Source: Desulfovibrio sp. (GTDB lineage Bacteria; Desulfobacterota; Desulfovibrionia; Desulfovibrionales; Desulfovibrionaceae). Taken from it: a DNA stretch of 20,267 bases. The notes under the pieces are model-generated. The model searched no databases. It had not been told where the DNA came from and saw only the letters and a list, made by a program, of their open reading frames with translations. The stretch spans positions 1 to 20,267 of the forward strand of contig JAISXC010000069.1 of the NCBI GenBank assembly GCA_031270875.1. The letters run 5' to 3'. Below, piece after piece: positions 15,241-20,267 of the stretch; within the stretch, counting starts at the first letter, position 1; each line of letters begins with the position of its first letter. Both the position numbers and the translations under genes were made by a program.

Positions 15241-16191
15241 TCAGACATATTGTAAGTGTTTTTTCCTTGGGTCATTGTGCTCGGCCATGTAGGTTTGCAA
15301 CAATTGTTCCCTGCTCAAGCCGGGTCCGGTACCTTCACGCGAAAGGAGGAGGAAAAATTCCGATCCAAAACCGTCCGCGAATTTTTCTTCTCTGAACGGC
15401 TGGAGTCCCAAGTGATACAACTCTTCAAGAAGATAGCGAAAATAATGCGGCGTAAACGTCCATACATGAGCATCGACATATCCCCCCCCCGCAATCGCGT
15501 GCAGAGCGCGCTCAAAATGTTGTTTGCTGGCCAACGCGTCGATAAGTTTGATTTTGCCTGGAGTAAGGTAATACCAACTTCTCCTGATTTCCGGCCCCTC
15601 TAGTTTGGCCTTGACGAGAATATTCTCCAAAACGGATCCAAGCGTAGGTTGTAGTCTTTTTTGATCGAACGCATCGATTATTGATGCAAGTGAAGCGCAC
15701 GGACGATAAAAATCAGTATGCCTTCTTTTATCGGGCACAGCTAAAAACAGTTTCGCATTCGCCTTCATAATACTGTTACAATTTAGTAAAAAAGTAATTA
15801 TATCTGGTTGATGTTCGATAACATCGCAAGCAATGACAATATCAAACAACTTTTTGCCAACAATATCAGAATATTTCTGTCCGTTCCATACAAAATCAAC
15901 TTCTTCAATTCTGTCTATGAGTGCTTTGGCTTCATTTTTTGAGGTAAAATAAGAAATCAATTCCTTTGTCGGCATCCTATCAAGGGTACATACAGAAAAA
16001 CCATACTTCTCGCCGTATTGTTTGGGGAAAACCGGACAATAGGATGCGCCGATTTCCAGAATAGACGCATTTGTCGGTATATAGTGTCTGACAAATGCCT
16101 GCCTCGCCTCCACGCTGATGCCGCTGTTCACTTTTTTCTTTTTGCTGCGCAGGAATTTTTCTTGCATCGCCGTATAGAGTTTTTTCAGCAT
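15241..16191 (-). CDS. SAM-dependent methyltransferase (AT-rich, G9 tract)
   Basis: A 316-residue class I methyltransferase. Seen: motif I ILEIGASYCP (44-53), the acidic strand end CTLDRM (68-73), CDVIEHQPD (122-130) and LFLAVPDKRRHTDFYRP (148-164), a pattern familiar from methyltransferases in surface-polysaccharide clusters. It probably modifies a sugar of the glycan made by the neighbouring genes. Start: AAGG about 9 nt before the ATG at 16191, and 18 nt after the upstream gene. Oddities: base composition is clearly AT-richer than both neighbours (runs such as 15770-15960), suggesting separate acquisition. A G9 run (15482-15490) encodes three glycines in AIAGGGYVD near residue 235, so slippage would truncate the last quarter. 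Confidence 0.82.
   Translation of the reverse strand: MLKKLYTAMQEKFLRSKKKKVNSGISVEARQAFVRHYIPTNASILEIGASYCPVFPKQYGEKYGFSVCTLDRMPTKELISYFTSKNEAKALIDRIEEVDFVWNGQKYSDIVGKKLFDIVIACDVIEHQPDIITFLLNCNSIMKANAKLFLAVPDKRRHTDFYRPCASLASIIDAFDQKRLQPTLGSVLENILVKAKLEGPEIRRSWYYLTPGKIKLIDALASKQHFERALHAIAGGGYVDAHVWTFTPHYFRYLLEELYHLGLQPFREEKFADGFGSEFFLLLSREGTGPGLSREQLLQTYMAEHNDPRKKHLQYV
15482..15490 (-). repeat. G9 homopolymer inside the methyltransferase
   Basis: Nine consecutive C on the plus strand (G on the coding strand) at 15482-15490, encoding three glycines. Long G tracts in surface-structure genes are classic slipped-strand sites in other bacteria; that it slips here is inference. Confidence 0.95.
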
Positions 16192-16209
16192 AGTATGCGC
16201 CTTCTGTGG

Positions 16210-18900
16210 TTATGTAGCGAGTTTCTCCTGCCGTGTTTGCGAGAGACAGGCGACAGTTTTTACTCTCTGCCCCGCTACAACCGCCTCCAGCCGCTTCCTC
16301 AAACAGGACAAGTCGCAATTCTTCCGTACGAATTCCCTCCCCTTTTCCGTCTGGCGCAGGTACAGTTCTTCTTCGCGCCAGTAGCGCATGACCAGGGGCA
16401 CGACATCCTTCGCTTCGCAATACAGCGCGGCATCGCCAAAGGTCGGCTGAAAAACAGGAGGCAGGATGGCCGGTTTTCCAACGGCCATGGCTTCCATCAC
16501 CACCCGGCCGAATTCTTCGATATAGTCCTCGTGCGGAAAGTGGATGAAGAAATCGAGACCGCGCAGAAAGTCCCACGCCGGCAGGGCGTTGAAGGGCAGC
16601 ACCTCCCAGTTCGGCGGCATGCCGCCGAGCCGCCGGATCGCGATATCCGCTCCTCCCATGATGCGCGTTTGCACCGGCGCGTCCACGCCGTAGGCCGCGC
16701 GCAGGCGCGCCCTGGAAGCGGGCCACTTCGCGTCGGCATCGCGGCCGTGCCGACCGATAACCGGAATTTCCCGTTCCCGGCCGCGCCAGACCGGAGGCTC
16801 CTCCGTCCATGCTCCGACATCCAGCAGAGGATGCCAGGGGTCGGGCCACGGCTCTGGATAGCGGGAATCTTCGCGCATCAGTTCTTTGACCCGGCCGGAA
16901 ATGGGAATCCAGAGTCCCTCGCTGCCGAAAACGGCGCGCATGTGCGCCCGCGCCGCAAGCGGATCATACTGCGCGGCATGGCCGGTGGAATAAGTGCTGG
17001 CAAACTGGTTGACCAGCACGATCGCCCGGTTGGCCCGAATGCGCGGCACGTTATCCGGCAGGTGCGAAAGGATGGAGGTGAGCCCCACAACGGCCCACTC
17101 ACAGACAGCGTCATCGGCGGAGCAGAGCAGGTCCAACCCATGCTTCCGGCACATCTCGAAGACGAAAGAATTAATGGCGGAGGAAGGAGTAAAGGAATAT
17201 TTTTTCCAGTGCCGGAGCGCCACGCGCATGCCCAGAAGCCGCGCCGCGAGCGCGTAATGGAGACTGCTGCGCATGGAGCCGCCGGGCAGGGTGAAGTCGC
17301 TCAAAATAATCAGATCATAGCGCGCTTCTTGTGCGCCGGACGCTCTGTTGGCAACGGGCTGAATCCAGGAAGCATCTTGGGTGGCCGGAATCATGCCTGT
17401 CTCACTGAGCGCGTCGCGCCGCCAGGCGTTCGCCATGGCATAGAGTCCGCGGATTCCGGAAAACGTCCGGCGCGTGAAATGCTCCGTGCCTTCTCTCTGC
17501 GTCAGCGAGCCGGGACGGACATACCCGATGGACAGTAGCCGTGCCGGTTCCATGACGGAAACAGCGCCTTTACCAAAAAAAAATTCCAGCCTCTCCAGAA
17601 ATTCCCTGTCGCCACTTACCCGCACTTCCTGCCAGGAACCGATCAGAGAGGGGATTTCTCTCCGGAACATCAGGGAAGAGAGATTTTTCTGGAGGAAATG
17701 CATTCTCCCGTCATGCTCAAGCCCTTCATCCAGACGCGCCCAGTGCGAGATGTTCGCCACACAGGAGGTGTCGGAGACAAACTGTCGCGCCTGAAGCTCG
17801 ATTTTCTGCCCGTGGGACCAGTCATCGCTGTCCTGCACCGTGATCAGATCGCCCGTGGCCAGCGCCAGGGCCGTATTCCGGGCCACGTAGGCGCCGCCAT
17901 TCTTTTCTTTGCGGATCAGACGGATTCGGGCGTCTTTCCGGCCTATCTCCTCGACAATCGCCGCCGTCGCGTCGGTGCTGGCGTCATCCGCCACAAGAAT
18001 TTCCAGGTTGGTCCAGGTCTGCTCCAAAAGGCTGCGCAGGGACCAGGCGATGGTCGCTTCGGCGTTGTGCGCGGGCATGAGGACGGAGACCTTCAGCGCG
18101 CATTCGGCGCATGGCCGTGCGGACGGCGTGTGGATGTTGGCGATGGTCAACGTCTGCGAGGGATCGCGCAAGGCCAGCGGCGCGAGATTGTGCAAGGAGA
18201 AAATTGCGTTCAGGCAACGCAGTTGCTCTTTTTCCGCCTCCTCGCGGGACGCGCCTGAGGCAAGAAGGCGGTTGCGTTCCGCCGTGGCGCGCAAAAGCAG
18301 GATTTCCGCCGTATCTCCGTGTCGCTCGCTCTCCCGCGCCAGTATCCGCGCGGCCTCTTCGTAACGGCGCAGCCGCAGCAGGCAAAAAGTTTCCAGATGA
18401 CGCCGCCTGTCGCCGTCCAGGGGCAGCATGCCTCGAGCCACTTCGGCATAGGCAAGGGCCTCTTCATACCGCTCCTGGCCATACAGCCCCAAGGCCAGAA
18501 ACAGCGCCGCCCAGCCCCTGTCCGGCTTTGCCTCCCGCGTCCCGTCGGCGATTTTTCGGAGATCGGGGAGCGCGGCTTTCGCGTACCCGCCGCAAGCGCG
18601 CAGATGGATATTCCGAATTTGCTGATTTTTTCGGGAAAAGCCGTCCCGGAGGTACGAGAAATACTCGCGCAGAAGCAGAACGGGCATTGTGAAAATGCCG
18701 ATCAGAGGATTGCGCCAGCAGGAAACGATCACCTGTCCGAGGCGGTATTGCATCTGGTTCCTGATCCGTTCCGCCTCATGGACGATTTGCTGTTGCCCGC
18801 GAAATTCCGTCTCTTTCACCTCCTTGCGCAGACCGTTGAGCGCCGCGCGCAACAGCGCGTTTTCCCGACGCAGCTCCTCAAGGCTCCCCGTCGCTCTCAT
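16210..18900 (-). CDS. multidomain glycosyltransferase (coiled coil, TPR-like, GT2, GT4-type)
   Basis: An 896-residue protein. Seen: a heptad-like coiled coil (8-50); a hydrophobic segment around CWRNPLIGIFTMPVLLL (61-77), possibly membrane-associating; a helical TPR-like region (100-230) with GLYGQERYEEALAYAEVAR and RRYEEAARILARE; a GT2 domain (268-385) with VSVLMPAHNAEATI, VADDASTD (303-310) and QDSDDW (356-361); and a C-terminal GT-B region (525-880) with the EX7E signature E795...E803 in EEFGRVVMEAMAVGKP. Two glycosyltransferase active sites in one chain suggest successive sugar additions. The open frame extends to 19017, but the ATG at 18900 is chosen because AAGGGGGTGA lies 7 nt before it, a near-perfect Shine-Dalgarno. 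It is the first gene of the operon. A T9 run (17575-17583) encodes FFF. Confidence 0.87.
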   Translation of the reverse strand: MRATGSLEELRRENALLRAALNGLRKEVKETEFRGQQQIVHEAERIRNQMQYRLGQVIVSCWRNPLIGIFTMPVLLLREYFSYLRDGFSRKNQQIRNIHLRACGGYAKAALPDLRKIADGTREAKPDRGWAALFLALGLYGQERYEEALAYAEVARGMLPLDGDRRRHLETFCLLRLRRYEEAARILARESERHGDTAEILLLRATAERNRLLASGASREEAEKEQLRCLNAIFSLHNLAPLALRDPSQTLTIANIHTPSARPCAECALKVSVLMPAHNAEATIAWSLRSLLEQTWTNLEILVADDASTDATAAIVEEIGRKDARIRLIRKEKNGGAYVARNTALALATGDLITVQDSDDWSHGQKIELQARQFVSDTSCVANISHWARLDEGLEHDGRMHFLQKNLSSLMFRREIPSLIGSWQEVRVSGDREFLERLEFFFGKGAVSVMEPARLLSIGYVRPGSLTQREGTEHFTRRTFSGIRGLYAMANAWRRDALSETGMIPATQDASWIQPVANRASGAQEARYDLIILSDFTLPGGSMRSSLHYALAARLLGMRVALRHWKKYSFTPSSAINSFVFEMCRKHGLDLLCSADDAVCEWAVVGLTSILSHLPDNVPRIRANRAIVLVNQFASTYSTGHAAQYDPLAARAHMRAVFGSEGLWIPISGRVKELMREDSRYPEPWPDPWHPLLDVGAWTEEPPVWRGREREIPVIGRHGRDADAKWPASRARLRAAYGVDAPVQTRIMGGADIAIRRLGGMPPNWEVLPFNALPAWDFLRGLDFFIHFPHEDYIEEFGRVVMEAMAVGKPAILPPVFQPTFGDAALYCEAKDVVPLVMRYWREEELYLRQTEKGREFVRKNCDLSCLRKRLEAVVAGQRVKTVACLSQTRQEKLAT
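17575..17583 (-). repeat. T9 homopolymer inside the first glycosyltransferase gene
   Basis: Nine A on the plus strand, read as TTTTTTTTT on the coding strand within LEFFFGKG (about residues 438-445). It lies between the GT2 and GT-B regions. Confidence 0.9.
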
Positions 18901-18907
18901 GGGCTTG

Positions 18908-18922
18908 TCACCCCCTTGGGGG
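18908..18922 (-). promoter_or_regulatory. strong Shine-Dalgarno within a C5-AA-G5 palindrome
   Basis: On the minus strand AAGGGGGTGA (18917-18908) is 7 nt from the ATG at 18900 and decides the start of the 896-aa glycosyltransferase. It is preceded immediately by CCCCC, so CCCC/GGGG pairing could occlude the ribosome site. A second small stem (CAGTG/CACTG) lies just upstream. No convincing promoter is visible between 18923 and 19006. Confidence 0.6.
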
Positions 18923-19006
18923 CCACAGTGGTCTGGCACTGTATCCCAGCGATGTCCTTGAATATCGGACTGGACTGAGCGGCGGGCGAGCGGGTTTTTC
19001 GTGGAC

Positions 19007-19053
19007 GGAAAAAACAAAAAGAACGGCCGGCCTTCAGGGAAAGGCCGGCCGTT
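19007..19053 (-). terminator. strong rho-independent terminator
   Basis: A perfect 13-bp GC-rich stem (AACGGCCGGCCTT at 19022-19034, its complement at 19041-19053) has a 6-nt loop, followed on the minus strand by CTTTTTGTTTTTTCC. It would stop minus-strand transcripts from the AMMECR1/intergenic region before the glycan operon, or act as an attenuator for that operon. Confidence 0.85.
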
Positions 19054-19109
19054 GCGGGAAACGAAAAAACCGCACCGTCCCTTGCGGGGAGCGCGTTAGA
19101 CGGCGTTGT

Positions 19110-19146
<37 letters not shown>

Positions 19147-19147
19147 C

Positions 19148-19181
19148 AAAAAGCGGGCCAGAACCGTTGTTTTCAGCCCGC
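19148..19181 (-). terminator. second terminator-like hairpin next to the (GT)16 tract
   Basis: GCGGGC (19181-19176 on the minus strand) pairs with GCCCGC (19158-19153), with an inner GAA/TTC pairing, and is followed by TTTTT (19152-19148) read on the minus strand. The stem is short but has the right shape. Confidence 0.45.
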
Positions 19182-19297
19182 GCATTCATCCTTTTGCCGG
19201 GATGGAAATCTTTCTTTGCCCGCGCCTTCATGCCGTCCGCCTGGAACAGATGTGTCCGCTCCAACAACACCGGAGTACCGCACATATCGTCACACAA
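19148..19297 (-). ncRNA. candidate small RNA or leader RNA
   Basis: A promoter-like element at 19304-19332 would start minus-strand transcription near 19297. The first terminator-like hairpin ends near 19148, giving an RNA of about 150 nt; read-through would extend it across the CA repeat to the strong terminator at 19007. The only open frame inside it is a weak 58-codon one without a Shine-Dalgarno. I recognise no RNA family. Confidence 0.25.
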
Positions 19298-19303
19298 AGA
19301 TGG

Positions 19304-19332
19304 AGTATACTCCTCCGTAGCACAAAAGACAA
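19304..19332 (-). promoter_or_regulatory. sigma70-like promoter with palindromic -10 region
   Basis: On the minus strand TTGTCT (19332-19327) and TATACT (19309-19304) are separated by exactly 17 nt. The -10 box sits inside a perfect 12-bp palindrome, GGAGTATACTCC (19302-19313), which could be an operator. It lies 57 nt downstream of the AMMECR1 stop and points toward the glycan operon. Confidence 0.5.
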
Positions 19333-19388
19333 GCATTTTCCTGAAATTTTGAAGCAAGCCCTGAAGCAGCGGATGCGAAATTTGGCGG

Positions 19389-19961
19389 TCAGGCCGGAAA
19401 AACCAGCGATTCGTACCAGAACAGCCGCGCGTCCCGCTTGCGCCAAGTGCTGGGCGAAAGGCCGGCCTTGAGGCAAAGATGATCCAGATAGGCCTGTCGA
19501 TCCCAGCCCTGTTCCACCGGCACCTGCGGCAGAAAAACCCCGCCGCGGCCGCCGTATTGCAGGACGAGGCCATGCCGCCCCACTTCCACGGCATCCGGCG
19601 TCGGGCAGGGCGTGAGTTCGTCCAGCACGGAAATGTCCACACTGGCCTTCGCCCATTCCTCCGGCGTGAGGGGGGGGAAACGTCGATCCTCAAAGGCGGC
19701 CGCGCGCGCCATGCGCCAGACATTGGCATAAAGCGGCTCGCGGCCCGTGATGGTGCCGATGCAGCCCCTGAGATGGTTGTTGACGGAGAGGGTGACAAAG
19801 GATCCCAGATTTCTGCGCAAGGGGCTGCTGTCCGCCGCGTCGGGCGGCGGCGGCGCGGGCGCGGCGGCGGGCGTTTTGTCGAAGACGGTTTGTATTGATT
19901 GCCGGGCAAGACGTGAAAGATATTTCTTGTCCTGTTCGCTCAGCGAAAATGAAAGGGACAT
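19389..19961 (-). CDS. AMMECR1 family protein (AmmeMemoRadiSam system protein A)
   Basis: A 190-residue protein of the AMMECR1 family, whose biochemical role is not settled. In bacteria and archaea it is often encoded with a MEMO-like protein and a radical SAM protein; neither is visible here. Seen: GSFVTLSVNNHLRGCIGT (53-70) with the invariant LRGCIG (64-69), AFEDRRFPPLTPEEW (89-103), VDISVLDELTP (108-118), and GGVFLPQVPVEQGWD (140-154) with a downstream Trp. A Pro/Ala-rich loop (30-45) is inserted before the core. Start: the frame stays open to 20078, but GGGGGAGGAG just before the ATG at 19961 makes that start clear. It lies 177 nt after dsrD on the same strand with no obvious terminator between, so it may be co-transcribed. 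Confidence 0.9.
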   Translation of the reverse strand: MSLSFSLSEQDKKYLSRLARQSIQTVFDKTPAAAPAPPPPDAADSSPLRRNLGSFVTLSVNNHLRGCIGTITGREPLYANVWRMARAAAFEDRRFPPLTPEEWAKASVDISVLDELTPCPTPDAVEVGRHGLVLQYGGRGGVFLPQVPVEQGWDRQAYLDHLCLKAGLSPSTWRKRDARLFWYESLVFPA

Positions 19962-20138
19962 TGCTCCTCCCCCGGCATGGCTCTCCGATTTTTCAGTCCC
20001 GAACGGTAAATTCCATGGTGGAGCAATCTCACCCCGGGTCCGCTTTTGCGGCTGCGTGAACGGAAGCCTTCCGGGCAAGCGGAAATTCCCGCCAGCCGCG
20101 CGGCATACGGATATTTTGTACCTGCGCGGGTCGCCGGC

Positions 20139-20267
20139 CTAACTTTCACCCTCGGCATGGGACTGCTTGCCGGCGCCTTTGAGACCGTACATGGTTGTGG
20201 AGCCGGAAGACCAGAATTCCAGCACTTCCTCGTTGACGAGCTGGGTGAGAACTTTTTTCACTTCACG
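20139..20267 (-). CDS. dsrD: dissimilatory sulfite reductase D, C-terminal part (5' end beyond the window)
   Basis: The last 42 codons of a gene entering from the right edge, ending TAG at 20139. The translation contains REVKKVLTQLVNEEVLEFWS and SSGSTTMYGLKGAGKQ, which I recognise as the C-terminal winged-helix half of DsrD. DsrD is a small protein (about 78 residues) encoded after dsrAB in sulfate reducers and reported to activate DsrAB allosterically. The dsrA and dsrB genes are therefore expected just beyond the right edge. Start codon and N-terminal half are not in the window. Confidence 0.92.
   Translation of the reverse strand, partial: REVKKVLTQLVNEEVLEFWSSGSTTMYGLKGAGKQSHAEGES

Noticed and set aside
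18901..19006. A promoter immediately upstream of the glycan operon
   Set aside because: Weak TACAGT- and GATATT-like boxes exist but none has an acceptable -35 at the right distance, and no sigma54-type site is present.
18901..19017. A 39-residue N-terminal extension of the 896-aa glycosyltransferase from ATG 19017
   Set aside because: The extension begins at the edge of the terminator and lacks a Shine-Dalgarno, while a near-perfect Shine-Dalgarno precedes the ATG at 18900.
19962..20078. An N-terminal extension of the AMMECR1 protein
   Set aside because: The extra residues do not look like the family, and a strong GGAGGAG site marks the ATG at 19961.

Overview
The window is a stretch of a bacterial chromosome, almost certainly from a sulfate- or sulfite-reducing member of the Desulfovibrionaceae. 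Three things point there: the 3' end of dsrD (dissimilatory sulfite reductase D) at the right edge, an outer-membrane porin of the Desulfovibrio homotrimeric type at the left edge, and a moderately GC-rich base composition. No rRNA, transposase, prophage gene or CRISPR array was found.

Layout. (1) 1-3660: a porin (+) ends at a hairpin terminator. It faces a two-gene minus-strand unit, a DUF177/YceD protein followed 6 nt later by a class-V aminotransferase. An initiator tRNA gene is divergent from DUF177. (2) 3655-6720: a minus-strand Fic / AlbA-ATPase two-gene cassette lies between the 3' ends of tRNA-fMet and tRNA-Pro, with an AT-rich promoter overlapped by an inverted repeat. (3) 6722-8382: a cation-diffusion-facilitator transporter with three copies of the C-terminal domain, preceded by a long inverted repeat that abuts a perfect -10 box. 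(4) 8392-18900: a five-gene minus-strand glycan-modification operon, the most remarkable part. (5) 18901-19388: an intergenic region with a promoter, two terminator-like hairpins and a perfect (GT)16 microsatellite. (6) 19389-20267: an AMMECR1-family gene and the end of dsrD.

The operon, in transcription order, encodes: a coiled-coil/TPR-like/GT2/GT4-type glycosyltransferase (896 aa); an AT-rich methyltransferase carrying a G9 tract; a 1233-aa polypeptide joining a GT8 domain, a GT9 heptosyltransferase-like domain, a methyltransferase and a radical SAM domain; a 620-aa GT9-methyltransferase fusion; and a stand-alone GT9 protein. Gaps are 18, 22, -4 and 33 nt. All three GT9 domains carry a four-cysteine cluster with identical spacing (C-x2-C-x10-C-x8-C), resembling the iron-binding cysteine motif of the TibC/BAHT autotransporter O-heptosyltransferases. 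My reading, an inference, is that the operon builds and O-methylates an oligosaccharide on a surface protein or other envelope acceptor. No acceptor protein is present in the window.

Simple-sequence tracts recur: G9 in the methyltransferase, T9 in the first glycosyltransferase, (GT)16 upstream of the operon and an 11-bp tandem repeat in the AlbA gene. This makes phase variation a testable theme. Functions are assigned by reading motifs by eye; no database search was run.
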